A DNA stretch of 64,000 bases from Anisus vortex (Eukaryota > Mollusca > Gastropoda > Planorbidae): assembly GCA_949126835.1 (NCBI GenBank), contig OX421497.1, positions 14,107,132 through 14,171,131 of the forward strand. Reading direction: 5' to 3'. The translations under genes were made by a program, and so were the position numbers. The notes beneath the pieces were generated by a model, which saw nothing but the letters and a program-made list of their open reading frames with translations, did no database searches and had not been told where the DNA came from. Shown here one piece after another: positions 1 to 13,800 of this stretch (positions within the stretch are counted from its first letter, which is position 1; every line of letters starts with the position of its first letter).

Positions 1-320
1 TACTCCAAACATCGGGGTTCAAACGGGACAGTGATGAGAAAACAAGACTCATTATGTCTACTAGCCTCTCCTGTTCAAGCCTACCTCACCTACCCGCCGG
101 TGAACCCTGTTCTACCCAGCAATCCAGCCAGAGGTTGGGTGCGAAAACCCCAGCGGATGGCTGGATGGGGCAACCAACGAGGGTACCAGCTCCCTACGAA
201 GTCGGAGATATGTCGACTGTTCCAACTGGGGAACAATGAGGGAGCAACAGAAAACGGACATAGACTCCCTTCCAGTTGTTCCCCTCAGAAACAGCTGGTG
301 AAGCCATCATCTGCTTGAAT
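1..320. other. Unclassified GC-richer segment at left edge
   Basis: This stretch is clearly richer in G+C than the AT-rich DNA that follows at about 320. It carries overlapping open frames on the + strand (31-318 and 54-239), but neither translation resembles a family I recognise and no splice context is visible. A fragment of a dispersed repeat cut by the window edge is the likeliest reading. 320-720 is AT-rich with nothing recognisable. Confidence 0.3.
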
Positions 321-719
321 TTGTTAACTTATTGGCTCTATTTTGAATCTATTTCACAGTCTGCTTTTTGTTTACATTTTTTTCCTCCTCTATTACATAT
401 GTGTGATCTATAGAAATATGATTTATATTAGTACCTTCCCGTGTCTTGTTATTTTTGTTCATGGTTTCAATATTTTCCCTATGCTGAATAGATTCTTGAT
501 ATGATGGTAACATGCTGGGTGATTGAAAAAAATCATCTGTGAGGGACAAACATTGACATTCAAGCTCTGGTGCTTCTTGTAATAAATAATGATATTAGGC
601 TATATATTATTATTATACAAACAAATCATTAAATCATATAACAATACTTTCTTAGTCTATAGGCTATAATTAGTATGTAAATAGTAGGCTAGTAATCGTA
701 AAATATGTCGTATCTTATC

Positions 720-1215
720 TTATATAATAATAATAATATTTGTATAGCGCTGCCAACAAACATAATGTAAGCTCAGAGCGCTTTTAGCATACATCTAAGA
801 ACACGGACATTGCTCTAGGCCAGGAGACAAAGCTAACTGATGATATAAAACAAATATTAAGAAATCAAATAAATGTAGCATTAACTGACCCAACCTATAA
901 GTAAGACAGTGGAGGTCTAAAGCATGTTAAATGTTAACTAAGGTAAATCTTGAAATAATGAGTTTTTAAGTTCGTTTTGAAAGTATCGATAGAGCTTGTT
1001 CGCCTGAGTTTTACGGGAAGTAAGTTCCACACCCTCGGACCGGATACTGAAAAGGCTATAAGGCCAACGGTCGTCAGAGAGAAACAGGACTCTTCCAGAA
1101 GCGATATGAGTTGGCAGAACGTAGTGTTCTTTGCGGGACATATGGTGTAATTAGTTCCTTGAGATAGGACGGCATCTCGTTATTAAAAAAGCACTGATGG
1201 CAAAGTAGCGCCACT
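720..1215 (-). mobile_element. 3' fragment of a non-LTR element (conserved 3' tail)
   Basis: On the minus strand the segment ends in a tail reading roughly GCTCTGAGC, then TTGGCAGCGCTATACAAATA, followed by (ATT)n at 720-745. The same tail is present on the + strand at about 52085-52160, which shows a dispersed element with a fixed 3' end. The minus-strand frame 938-1141 ends in a basic, Lys/Asn-rich stretch like the C-termini of CR1-like ORF2 proteins, but the match is weak. A SINE borrowing a LINE tail is an alternative. Confidence 0.4.
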
Positions 1216-1689
1216 TTGTATTCACTTTGTATTTATATTAGGCCTACATACACTCCTTCTAAGCTCTTAAAGAAGATTATTGCGTCCTAGACACATCTGT
1301 GGCTTGAGTCTAGTCCTGCATTTCTATTAGTGTTTTGAATGATGTTAAGTTACTGGTTTTCCTGGTTTGTTCAGGCAATACATTCCCATTCCCGGATGCA
1401 ACTCAAGAAGAAAGAGTACTTATATGCGTTTGTTCTCGCATAAGAGACAATGATAAGGTGTTGTTGTCCTTATGTTTATCTGAGCATTCTAACATTTGTT
1501 GTTTGTTTTATAATTTAATGCATTATGTATTATTACTACTTTACTCTTTGCCCTTCTTTCCTCTATTGCTTTTGTGTTGATGCAACTGGGTAGTCTAAAA
1601 GTTGGCGATCAACAAAGGGGACTGGCACAAATTACACACTTTTATGAATGGCTGCCTAAGAAGAATAATGGATATTAAATGGTATGAAA

Positions 1690-2013
1690 TAATTACAAAA
1701 GCAACCATTATGGGAAAGGACAGGACGAATTCCAATGGAGCAAGAAATTAGAATAGGAATATGAAAATGGATAGGCCACATCTTGAGAAAACAGACAGAA
1801 AATTTGACTAGACACGCTCTTGCATGGAATCCACAGGGAGCAAGATGAAGAGGTAGACCCCAAAACACCTGGCGGGGAGAAGGAGAAAAGGACGTGCAAA
1901 TAATCGGGAAGAGATGGAAAGAGAAAATATAGTCAAAGATAGGAAATCACGGAAAGGAGTTGTTGGTGGCTTATACTCCACTGTGAGTTGAAAATGGCAA
2001 AGAAGAAGAAGAT
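1690..2013 (+). pseudogene. Decayed non-LTR retrotransposon ORF2 C-terminus
   Basis: Plus-strand translation, with breaks, gives the C-terminal signature of a common invertebrate endonuclease-reverse transcriptase: a W-I-G-H-I-L-R-K motif, then A-W-N-P-Q-G, then R-G-R-P-x-N-T-W-R, and finally V-V-G-G-L-Y-S. A (GAA)n-like 3' tail follows near 2000-2013. At least one in-frame stop lies between A-W-N-P-Q-G and R-G-R-P. The fragment at 36048-36490 belongs to the same family. It is a 5'-truncated dead copy with no complete catalytic domain. Confidence 0.55.
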
Positions 2014-2889
2014 AAGGTCACAACAATACTCCATAATGTCTTCTTAATGCCCTACATTTCTGATTATGTGATTATTCTCCATGTTCCAATGAGTCTTTTC
2101 TAATACCAATATTCAGTAAATACTCATCCCAAAAATCTGACTGTAAGCATTTTGTTGTCTATGTTGAGAATTTGACCCACCCATCTTCATGTGTGATTGA
2201 CCAACTTCTGTAACCATGCGCCTCAAAGCTAACCAACCACCGATAAGCTCATATTAATAGTGCACCAGTGGACTTACGCAGTTGAATGGTATTAGCGGTT
2301 GAGGGAGAGCTTGCCTCTCAAAAGAAGGTAAACTCTTGGGAAGGCAGATCTTTACTTTTTGCAATCACTAATGATCTACTCACGCGATCAGCATGAGCAG
2401 AGAGATCAAAATCCCAATGGACCGCATGACCCTATGGACGGGAGTGGGGCCTCCTCCACATATTTCTCCATATCTAGCTGAGGTATGAATGTGCTTGACA
2501 TATCCCGCAGTCGGAAAACACAGTAGCTGCGCTGAGAATCTTGCTATCGCCCTCAAAACTGTACACTTTTATAACGCGTGCATTTACTGATGGCAGCGCC
2601 AGGAGTGATGTTGAGATGCGTGCTGTGTTATGCAGTATCTAAGGGCAGGTACTCGGGAACGGACAACCGCTTGTACGTTGATGTATGAGTGGTGCGTGAT
2701 ACAGTGGATTTAGTTCTCCGAGTCCCAAAGAGTAAGCTCGCTCGCATTCTTAAAAAGAAGTGGGGTACAAAATCATGCTTGCCAACTGGTTTGTAATGAA
2801 GATATTTGTGGAGCTCCAAAATAATTCAATCTTGCTAACGTATTTGGGATATATTAGTTTGCATCAAAATACAATTAAATAATTAGTTT

Positions 2890-2975
2890 TAAAACTCATT
2901 TGCGCGCCCCCTAACGTGGCGCCCGGGGAAATATGTCCCCCCCCCTGCCCCTCCCTAGCTACGCCACTGGTGGGA
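2890..2975 (-). repeat. Possible terminal piece of a DNA transposon
   Basis: The reverse strand reads CACCAGTGGCGTAGCTAGGG, a start typical of several animal TIR transposons, followed by a G-run. I could not find a matching inverted end or a target duplication, so this is a lone end at best. Confidence 0.25.
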
Positions 2976-3079
2976 CTAGTAATTTTCCATTCATTGCGTT
3001 CATTCAATGACAGAGACGGACAATGAGTTCTCTGTTCTATTAAAAAGATGGCATTGTCGACCCAGAACATGTAAGCTTA

Positions 3080-4335
3080 GACTTAGAGTAAGTCACCCTT
3101 TGCGAACACCATAAGGCTAAAAATAGCGCCCTACTTAGTTTTTGTGATCTAGTTTCTAAACCGTTAGACATAAGATAAAAACGAAAGTACCAAAAGATAG
3201 TAGGGCCTACAACGTGGCTACTTGAATGAACATACATTATTGTATTACTACGCACGGTTAGGGTGTAGATTGCATTCTCAGACGAGCATGTTTCATGCTT
3301 CATAGCGAACACTTTTTTCCATTAAACTTCACAGCGAACACTTTAATTTCAGAGCAAACACTAAGCCAAAGTCATCAAATATTTATTATTTTGTTAATGT
3401 AAAGAACACTGGCGATGCTCATGCTATTGTATTGTCACATGCATTTGACAGATCGTTAAAATTTTTTTAATATATATTTTTTTTAAACCAATGAGTTTTA
3501 TGGTGTAAAATCTAGATCTATTTATGAGTGAGCCAAGAAAACCTTGCACCGACAGTTAAGAGAAAGACAAACTAGTGTTCCTATAGTCTACATGCGCCTT
3601 TTTATCAATGCATGATATCGGTACTGTATTTTCAAACAAACAACATTGAAATTGAAGCCATTTCTAGTTCCATGAGTTGTAGTATCATATATATATATAT
3701 ATATAATATATGTAGTAGCTTCTATCCGAGATTACTTCAATTACGTTTCTTGACCCTTCTCTTTTCAGTGTTTTTTTCTGTTCTTCCTCTCTCCCGAGTC
3801 TTGCTCTATGTAGGCCTACTAGGCCTACAGCTTATCTAATAATCTTGTAATAATCCCTTTGAGGTGCATTTTCGACAGTTTTTAGATACCAACTCCAACA
3901 GAAAAACAAGTGTTCGCTATGAGGATCGATCCTACGTTTTGCATACTTCATTGCGAACACCCCTTCAAAACGAACATTAGGCCTACTATAAATAAGTATT
4001 GTAAATCATAACAGCATTGTTCCTTAACTATATCCTAGTGATGAACGGTAGTAAACACATTTAAATGTAAAGTAAAAAGGAAAGAAAAAGTGTTCTTAAC
4101 CCGGATACCATCCTCGTTCATCCGGTGGGAGGTTTTTAGCATTGCCGCCACCTTGGCTCCAAAAGTCGGCACTTTTTGATCTCAAAAATGCTCTTCCCGT
4201 AACTGAAACCGCCTAAGGATATTGAGAAAAAACTGCTATCTTTAAATTGACGCTCGCTTTCGTAAAAGACATGAAAATAGAGAAACTGCAAACGTTTTTT
4301 CGACTGGTGTTCGCAACGTGCTGGTGTTCGCGCTG
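3080..4335. repeat. Cluster of GCGAACAC motifs upstream of ZMPSTE24
   Basis: The motif GCGAACAC, or its complement GTGTTCGC, occurs near 3097, 3303, 3332, 3907, 3949, 4306 and 4324, with a one-base variant near 3352. Several copies share longer context such as TTCATAGCGAACACTT. The motifs lie in both orientations within 1.25 kb directly 5' of the ZMPSTE24 start codon. I cannot tell whether they are relics of a repeat or binding sites. Confidence 0.4.
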
Positions 4336-4735
4336 AGGGGATTTACTCCAGATGTAAAAGGCCTAAGGAAAAAGCTCTAACGACAATGCTGGCCAGTGTT
4401 GGCCTACTATGAATGAAAAAGCCAAGATCTCTGTTGGAAACACGGATCTTAGAGTGACCATTTGTATTAGTTCAAAAGAACTTTTATTTGTGACTTATAA
4501 GCTTACATGCCTGTTTTATTTTCACCCGGGCAACGCCGGGCAATTTAGCCGTTGTGTAAATAGCATACCGGAACTGAACACCTTTAATCTTACAAACTGA
4601 TAGTCATTTTGTATTAATCCTATCTCTACTAAAAAGAGCTCTGCATCCTCTCAATACAACGCTTTATTTACTTAGGCTTTAGTTAAGGACACATTAATTT
4701 AGGTAATAAACATTTATATAAATACCGTCGTCATC

Positions 4736-4831
4736 ATGTTTTCCAGTCTTAATGACACCACTATATTCAATGCGGTTCTCATATTTGCTTGGATTACGTT
4801 TATATGGGAAACATATCTATCCATAAGACAG
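4736..4831 (+). CDS. ZMPSTE24: ZMPSTE24 exon 1 (start codon and first helix)
   Basis: 32 codons start at the ATG at 4736 and end in a phase-0 GT donor at 4832. The peptide contains the family's N-terminal W-E-T-Y-L-x-x-R-Q block, which joins directly to the Arg-His start of exon 2. The exon is shorter than a usual ORF cut-off and was found by homology to the known N-terminus. Confidence 0.88.
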
Positions 4832-7800
4832 GTAAACAATATTTAATATTCACCACAATACTTCAATAGCCTAGATTCTAGATGTCTTAACTTATGTGAC
4901 TATGACTGACTATGTGATTATATAGACAGTAGGCCTATGTGCCTATGACTATGACCTATGTGACCCTATGTCCCTATGAGTCCCTATGACTATGTATGTA
5001 CTACTATGTTAATTTTGGCTTTCGGCGGAGTTTCGGAGACCTTTTTTTAGCCTTTTACTTTTACTTTTTCTACCAGAACGTCAATGAATATAAGTTATAA
5101 CATATATAGGCCTACTGATTTTTAAATGTGATTTAGGCTACTCATTTATTATTATTAAGAATAATTATTAGTAGTATAGTAATAATAGGCAGGCTTCACT
5201 TTTCAAGACTTTTGTTTTGAGTTAGCCTACGGTTTCAGTTACCGTCAAACTTACACCAAGTTAGGGCTTGGGTTCGAAAACATTCGTCGTCATTGACGTC
5301 ATTCGCCGAAATCTGAAACCGACAACAGTGACGAAAACTGAAGCAATTGTTTGTATTGTATAGGCTATAAATATATGTATATAGTATATGGTTCAGTGTA
5401 AATCAATTCCATTTAGTTCTAGACACTTCAAAATAAATTTAAAAAAAAAAACGCGTAGCCTACCTATGACGTCAGCCAGTCAGCCAATGCCTATGAGAAA
5501 AAATTTGATGATAGGCCTATCCTATATAGTAGCCTATATACCTATACTTATATTATAGGATTATACTATAATTATAGTATAGGCCTAAATATAATATAAT
5601 GTTTATTACTATAAGTATAAGTCTGAGTATTGGCCCTAACTTAGTCACTACAGTTTAGTATAATGATAATGGCCTACTAAAATGAATTGTAGGAAATTTT
5701 ATTTAGGGCCTACATAAAATAGTAAACTAAAACTAATATAATGTAATCAAAGTAGGCTACTTTTACTTTGGAACTTTGGTGTCACTCACCCCGTTTTCAT
5801 GACCTTCTTTTTTTACCTAGGCCCAACGCAATCTAAGCTTTTTTTACAGCTTTTATAATGTGTTACATATAAAAATAAAAGCAGAAATAAAAGTGTATCT
5901 ACAATATGCTAATAGAACATTTTTAAATTCTAGAATAAGCATGAAAGTAAAGGTGAAAGTAAGAATGTTGTTTTAGAAACAAAGACAAACAAATAAGAAA
6001 TATTCAACTTAGTCTAATATCTCCGAAAATAATAATCCGAAAAAAAAACAACCTTGCAATCCTTTTTAGAATTCTATTAGAAACACTCCCTTTAAATTTC
6101 ATAAATTTTTGTTCACAAATAACAAAGATACAAACAAAAAACTAACACAAGCACAGTAACAATACTGAGAGAAAAAAATGGAAAATTAAACCAGACATCG
6201 CCAAAAAATCACTTTTAAACACAAAAAACATGTTTTCCAGTTAATATTTACATTTAAAAAGAATGAATACGGAAGTAGACGATTCAAAACAAGGAAGTTA
6301 GTTTATTATTTCTAAATCTTGGATTGGATTTGGACAAAATAAATATATAAAAGGGTTTCTGAGCCGCAAAATGCGGCTTGTGGTCTTGCCGCACGGCAGG
6401 CTAGAGCCGCAAAATGTGGCTCATGATAGTGTTACGTCCACAATCCCCTTGTGGCCAGAGCTGTGTAGATCTTGCTGATAATTCTCGTTAGTCCTAGGGG
6501 AGACTTTAATTATTAGTATTTATGTTTCAGTATTACACGAACTCTTCTTATAGTCCTGGGCACAAATTCAGTATTTGTATTCCAACATTTCCTTTCTTGT
6601 AAATTATGGTAGTAGATAAATCTTATAGTAATGTATACAACACAATAGGATAGTAACTTGACAAAGAAGCTTCAGTGTAACTGTTGTTGATAGTTTATTT
6701 CAGGTGGTATGTTCAATATATACAATATATCTATTATGTACAGTTAGAATAAAATAGTGCAAACACAAACGTTCTCAAAAGAACATATTTTGAAACTCTC
6801 TGTCTTTCAGACAAAACAAATCATTAAATACTATCCGAGTGGTGCAAGGGACAGACCCACTACCAGTAGGGGTGAAAATCATGGTAACATTACAAAACTC
6901 ATAACAAAACGATATGAACTTCCCCTATTAAATAATGAGTCGTTCCCAGACTCTGAGAATTTGAGATCAACACAGAATCCCAGCATTACCTAGAACCTTT
7001 CGTTTTCCTACTAAACGTCCTATTATCGCGTGTAGTAAGAAAAGAGAGAGAGAGGAGAATAAACATTGCGTGTTCCGATTCTTGGAAAAACAATATACAT
7101 GACACGCCCCCACCCAATGAAAGAAATAATGTACCATAATTACCCAAGTAATACTCAACATGGTACATTTTTCGTACTTAACACTATCGTTTTAATAACC
7201 AACAATCAATGGAGGATTATTAGACAATTTAAGCAAACATGGCTCACTGGCACAACTAAATTATAAAAAGTGTCACTACCCAATGGTAATTGTGATTATA
7301 ACGTGATGGACAAATATTTCACCGTTAGTATTAATATTAACTAATGTCTCAACAAGTACAAATAATTCAAAAATATTCTAGTCATTCTTATTTTAACTAT
7401 GTACAGTTGTGTGGATTTCCACCAAAAATTTGCAAAAAGTCTTAATCTATTTAAACAAATATAACATTGCTCAAACTCTGTCAATTTCCAACAGTTTACT
7501 TCTAATATACAAACCAAAAGATAAGTAATACATAACTCGAATCAAACTATAGGTTACTTCCCCTTTAAATTACAGTGTCAACTTGACATTAACAGGGTTC
7601 ATACCTAAGATGATGATACTTCCCCTTTTCTCAAATACGAGGAGAAAATACACTCTAGTTACGATTACTACAGTAATCTAAATATTAAAATGTAATCCAC
7701 TATTATGCGTTTTTGGCAAATTTAAAAGTTTAATATAAAAGATTGTTCAGGGTTGAATGAGTGCACACCTTTAGGTACCTTTGTTTCCCTCCATTCCCGG

Positions 7801-10800
7801 ATATATGGAATATATAACAACCTATACAACATAGTGAATATCCACTAGTTTTTCCCATTCTATTGCCATGATATAACAATTTAGCAATAGATTTCCAATA
7901 TTATCTATTAATTTATACCAATTAAGATTACATCTCTTTCTAAGATAAAAATTGTACATATTATTATTTAGTTCCATTCATTAACTAAAATAAAACAAGA
8001 TAATAAATCAACTAGCTCAAAGTTTTCCCACTTAATTGCATGTGATGACAATTACTTTTATCCATCCATATCAAGTAAATACGTGCATATTATATATTTA
8101 TTGCATCATGCATCAACATTTAAATGGAATTTCTTTTCCATAATCAAATGAATTTAAAATATATCAGAACATCAATATTATACATGATTATAAGAATTAT
8201 TAATACTTTCAAAAGACTTGACTTCTGTATGATACAAGTATTCTATAGGTATTCCATAATCAAAATTCAAACGAATGATAGGTTATCATGACACATTCTT
8301 AATGAATAAATGAGATGATCTGAAAAAGAAGTATAGGGTTATTCAGTCAATCATGTAGCACCCGAGATAGAGTATCAGCTATGACCTTGTCTCTATCTTG
8401 TCGATGATACGGGGAATGGGATACCAGTCGGTCTTTGTCAAATTACTTAATTTCCCAAAGTCTCTATAAAACTGCAGTGTGTGGTCGGCTTTTGGTACCA
8501 TCACACAGGGTGTAGACCATTTGCTATCACATTTTTCTCCTATGTCATCTTCTAACATATACTTTACATTTAATTTAATATGCTCAGGTCTGATGGGGTC
8601 AAATGGATGCTGTTTAATAGACCTGGCACCCTCGGTTAACACTACATCGTGCTCTATGACATGTGTCCTACTGGGAACATTTGTAAACATTGACTTATTT
8701 TCATGTACCAGCTCAATAATCTTCTCCTTATCTTCTACCGGAAGATGTTCTAGCCTTGTATCTAAACTCTTAAGGGCATTTGTATTATTAAGTTTACTTT
8801 CTGCAAACTTATATATATATTCTAGCCTAGATAAATCCGTCGGGACTCTAGCTAATGAAATCATGGGGACCTCCCGTGGTTTACTCTTTTCCCTGGAAAC
8901 ATAGGGCTTAAGCAAATTAATATGGCATACCCTCTGCTTTTGTCTCCGGTCAGGAGTCTTTATCAAATAATTGACCTCGCCAAGCTTTGACTCTATCTCA
9001 TAGGGTCCACTAAACTTTGCACTTAAAGGCTGATTTTGCAAAGGTAGAAACACAAGAACTTTGTCACCTGGTGCAAAAGTTCTAGCTGTAGCTTTACGGT
9101 CATAGTTCTGTCTCATACGCTCCTGCATCTGTGGAAAATGAATCTTCACATGGTTAAAAGCATGATAAAGCCTATTTTTAAATTTATCTACATATGACAA
9201 AAGTCCAATCGGTTCACTGTCCGTTAGCCAAGTTTCATGTAGAAGTTTCAACGGACCTCTGACTGAGTGTCCATACACAAGTTCGAATGGGCTAAACCCC
9301 AGGGATTCCTGAGTGGCCTCCCTTGCAGCGAACAGTACATAAGGCACACCCTTATCCCAGTCTTTCTCGTTTTCATAACAGTACTTTTTAAGCATCGATT
9401 TTAATGTCTGATGAAACCTTTCCAGAGCTCCCTGGCTCTCAGGATGATAGGCACTTGATAGCCTATGGCTTATCCCTAATTGTTCCATGACTTGTTTGAA
9501 AATGTTCGAAGTAAAGTTAGTCCCCTGGTCGGACTGTACTGTCTTCGGTAGGCCATAACGTGTGAAGAAATTTGTCAGGGCGTCTACCACCTTCACTGTT
9601 GTTATGTTCCGCAACGGAATGGCTTCCGGGAAGCGAGTGGATGAACACATGACTGTGAGCAGGTATTGAAAACCGGCTTTTGTTTTCGGCAACGGGCCCA
9701 CGCAATCAATGAGTATATGACTGAATGGTTCGTCGAACGCTGGTATCGGCTGGAGTGGAGCGACAGGAATTCGTTGGTTAGGACGTCCTACCATTTGGCA
9801 TACGTGGCAAGTCTTGCAGTATTGTTCGACATCTCTTCTCAGTCCTGGCCAGTAGAAGTAAGGGAGGATACGGTGGTGCGTTTTCCGGACTCCCATGTGA
9901 CCAGCGAAAGGAAGATCATGCGCCATACGCAGTATATCTTGACGATAGCACTTAGGTATTACAATCTGGTGAATACTGTCCCACTCGTTTGTACCTGAGT
10001 TGAGCGGTTTCGACTTTCTCATCAATACTTCATCTTTCATGTAGAAACATTCCGCCATTGCATCTGCAGTCTTTTCGTCAACAGCTTTCATTCTGAGTTG
10101 CATTATTACTTCGTCATTCAATTGTTCTTTCACCAATTTCTGCTTTGGTGACAAAATGTTATCGTTCTCTGTTGCATCACCAGTTGTTAGTTCAGCAAAG
10201 AACGTAGCACTTAAATCGATGTCAGGTGTTTCTGTTATCACTGTTTCATTCGCATGTGTGTCTTCAGAACAGACAAACACATCTTTCGTTGCACTACACG
10301 GTGTAGCAGGAGTCTTTACCGACTTCTTTTTCTGCATTGCTCTTGTCAGTGCACATGTTGGGCGTTCATTGGCAGGACGTAGGTTTTTGTCCTCCGCCAT
10401 CTTTGTCTCCAACACTTTAACCATGGGCTCGACAGTGACTCTGCCGCCCATAATGTCATTTCCTAATATCATGGAAACGCCTTTGACGGGTAGTGCGCGC
10501 CACACTCCCACTACGATGTTACCTGTAAAAATATCCGACTCGAGTTTTATTCTGTGCAGTGGAGCTTCCACAGCCTCCATACTAGCACCTCTCAGCACAA
10601 CAGACTCACCGGTACTGGTGGCATCTGTTAACGGCACACTGCCCTCCAGGATCACGCTGACAGCAGAACCCGTGTCACGTAATATCTGTATTTTCTTCTT
10701 GCTGAGTACATCGACTTCTGTCGACACTGTCCCCTCGTAGACAAAGGGTCGAAAATCGGATAGGTCGTCCTCTTCCGGGACTTCAGGAACCATCTGTTCC

Positions 10801-13800
10801 TCACGGCCTTCCGAAAGCATAATAGATTGAGTACAGCTATTCTCTTTTACCTTAGATAGACTGTTCTCAAAAACCATCGACTCCACAACTATGGGCGATG
10901 CCGGCCGCATTTCTTTTGAGTTTCTTGACCCTGTGTTGCACACTTCTTCTGTCTGCTTGCTATCTTTCTGCACTCTGGCACAGTGTAGAATAGCACCTTG
11001 CTTCTTGGTAAGGATCCAACAATCTTTCTTCATGTGGCCCTCTTTCTTGCAATTGAAACATACCACCTTTGCTTTATTTACATCTGTCTGCTTCCTGAAA
11101 TGAACTAAGTTACTATTATTATTTACACCACTGTTCTTATTATTGTTTTCACTTGTCTCTTTTGGTTTACTAGCCTCCTTGGACTCTGGTTTGTGCACTT
11201 TGGGTTTGTCAGCATAATATGGCTTTATGCTGGCGTGAATTATGGCATAGTTATCTGCCAATCTAGCAGCTTCATGCACATCTTCAACCCCTCGGTCTGA
11301 GATGTGAGTTTTAATATCCACTCGAATACAATCATTGAATTCCTCAAACAATATTAGGTTCTTGAGTTTATCAAACTCACTTACATTCTGTGACCTTAGC
11401 CACTGTTCTAACATTTTCTCCTTTTGTCTCAAAAAGTCTACATGAGTTTGATCATATGCCTTCTTTCTGTCTCTAAATAGCTTTCTATATTTTTCTGGTG
11501 TCAGGGAATAACTTTTCAGCACCCTATCTTTGATTACTTCATAGTCATTTATTTCCTCGGGTGTTAAACTCAACACTACGTCCAATGCTTTTCCTTTGTT
11601 GAGAGTTGACCTTAACAATAAAGCCATCTTATCATCAGGGAACTGATAATCTACAGCTATCCTCTCAAAAAGCAAAAAGAAATCTTGAACATCTTCTTCT
11701 CTGAATATAGGCAAGTGTTGCTTCATTGCGCTAATATCCATACCGTTGCTGTCCCTACGATGGTCAGGTCTGTTCATGCGTGCCATCTCTATCCTTTCTC
11801 TGCTTTCAATTTCTATCCTAATTCTTTCCAATTCTCTCCTTTCCATACTTTCTAATTCCATTCTCTTCATAGCTAATTGGAATTTTAGGTTTTCACTCAA
11901 CCCTTCATCTTCGTCATTGTTTGATGATCTAGATGACATATTTCTTACCTCGTCTCCGTGGGCAATTACCTCGCCCCCACTGGGAGCTACATAACCTTCA
12001 TTGATATCGTTCTGTCCCACTTCAACTACACTACCAGTGTTCATGGCATTCTGCCCGTTCAAACATGTCATAATTTCTTTGGTCAAACGATTACGATTAG
12101 GTCTTGCCTGTCCTGCCTCAATCCCAAAGGACTCAGCTAATTCTTTTAGTTCAGCAAATGACATGGCATTAAGTTCCTCACTTGATATATTCGAAGCCAT
12201 AGTATAGCGTTCGAAATATTTGTTATAGTAGAGTAGTATATATTGTATAATAAAATATAAAGTTCCAACTTACGATTTGTCCAGAAATTTGCACAATATA
12301 ATATTAAACACTTCGTGGAATCTTCACACTTCCCAAGGAATAAAAACGCAAACCAGTTCTCTCCTCTTTTTAAAAAGAATAGTTTCACAGTCCGAACGAG
12401 ACTACCAAATCTTGTCAATCCTAGGTCAGGAAAAGTAGAACTCAAATATACCAGGCGAGACCACCAAATTTTGTTACGTCCACAATCCCCTTGTGGCCAG
12501 AGCTGTGTAGATCTTGCTGATAATTCTCGTTAGTCCTAGGGGAGACTTTAATTATTAGTATTTATGTTTCAGTATTACACGAACTCTTCTTATAGTCCTG
12601 GGCACAAATTCAGTATTTGTATTCCAACATTTCCTTTCTTGTAAATTATGGTAGTAGATAAATCTTATAGTAATGTATACAACACAATAGGATAGTAACT
12701 TGACAAAGAAGCTTCAGTGTAACTGTTGTTGATAGTTTATTTCAGGTGGTATGTTCAATATATACAATATATCTATTATGTACAGTTAGAATAAAATAGT
12801 GCAAACACAAACGTTCTCAAAAGAACATATTTTGAAACTCTCTGTCTTTCAGACAAAACAAATCATTAAATACTATCCGAGTGGTGCAAGGGACAGACCC
12901 ACTACCAGTAGGGGTGAAAATCATGGTAACATTACAAAACTCATAACAAAACGATATGAACTTCCCCTATTAAATAATGAGTCGTTCCCAGACTCTGAGA
13001 ATTTGAGATCAACACAGAATCCCAGCATTACCTAGAACCTTTCGTTTTCCTACTAAACGTCCTAATATCGCGTGTAGTAAGAAAAGAGAGAGAGAGGAGA
13101 ATAAACATTGCGTGTTCCGATTCTTGGAAAAACAATATACATGACAATAGTTAAAGAGTTAAACATGTTGTTTTTCCCTAAGTCACCCTTAGAAGCAGAA
13201 AAAAATTTAATAAATTATTTTGAAAAAAAATGTGTTTTTAAAAGCCCTGAATTTTTACGGCACTTTAGAAGCCATTCCCCCTCCGCACCAACACTAAATC
13301 TAAAAATAGATTTATCTATGTAAATTTGCAAACAAAATGTCTTTAAAAAGTTAAATTTAAACCGACAATATATTTATTTTCATAAAAACTAAATTTAAAA
13401 AAAATTTGTTTAGCCGAAGAATTCATTTTATTAATAAAAAATGAAAATTGATTGTTACAAAAAATCTGTCAGTAAGTAAAATGTTACAAAAACTAGATTA
13501 AAGATTACGATCAATTTAAATGCAAACTTATGAATTTTAGAATGTAAATCCGATTGGGCAGCTTTAAAATTTCATTTGATGCCTTTTTTAAGTTTCTAAA
13601 AAAAGGATATTTTTTTTAACTTGTGTCGGTGAGTAGCCTAGTGATTGCATTTTGTAATGCATGACTGATGCCAAAAAACTAGAACTCTATTTACACATTT
13701 ATTTTTGGATTTCCAACTGTTTGTGCATTATCTAAAGCAACAAAATAGTATCGTCTATAGCAGATGTCGGCAACCTTTGGAACTTAGTGTGCCAAAGTAG

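Larger units (their letters stand above)
6430..13146 (-). mobile_element. Gmr1-like LTR retrotransposon in ZMPSTE24 intron 1
   Basis: A 6717-bp element coding on the minus strand, flanked by 675-bp direct LTRs (6430-7104 and 12472-13146) that begin TGTTACG and end ATGACA on the + strand. I found one mismatch between the LTRs (7023 T versus 13065 A), so insertion is recent. A 4-bp target duplication ATAG flanks it (6426-6429 and 13147-13150). Next to the 3' LTR the minus strand has a G-rich tract (GGGTGGGGGCG), a plausible polypurine tract. One ORF (8379-12200) encodes Gag, protease, integrase and the first part of RT, the order known from Gmr1-like Ty3/gypsy elements. Most of RT and all RNase H are absent: 7105-8378 is AT-rich and noncoding. 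The copy is therefore a non-autonomous deletion derivative. It runs antisense to the host gene. Confidence 0.9.

Noticed and set aside
7105..8378. Remaining RT-RNase H domain of the Gmr1-like element
   Set aside because: I read the minus strand and found stops throughout and no Y-x-D-D or RNase H motifs.
8479..11103. Plus-strand frames of up to 194 codons
   Set aside because: Antisense shadows of the minus-strand Gag-integrase ORF.
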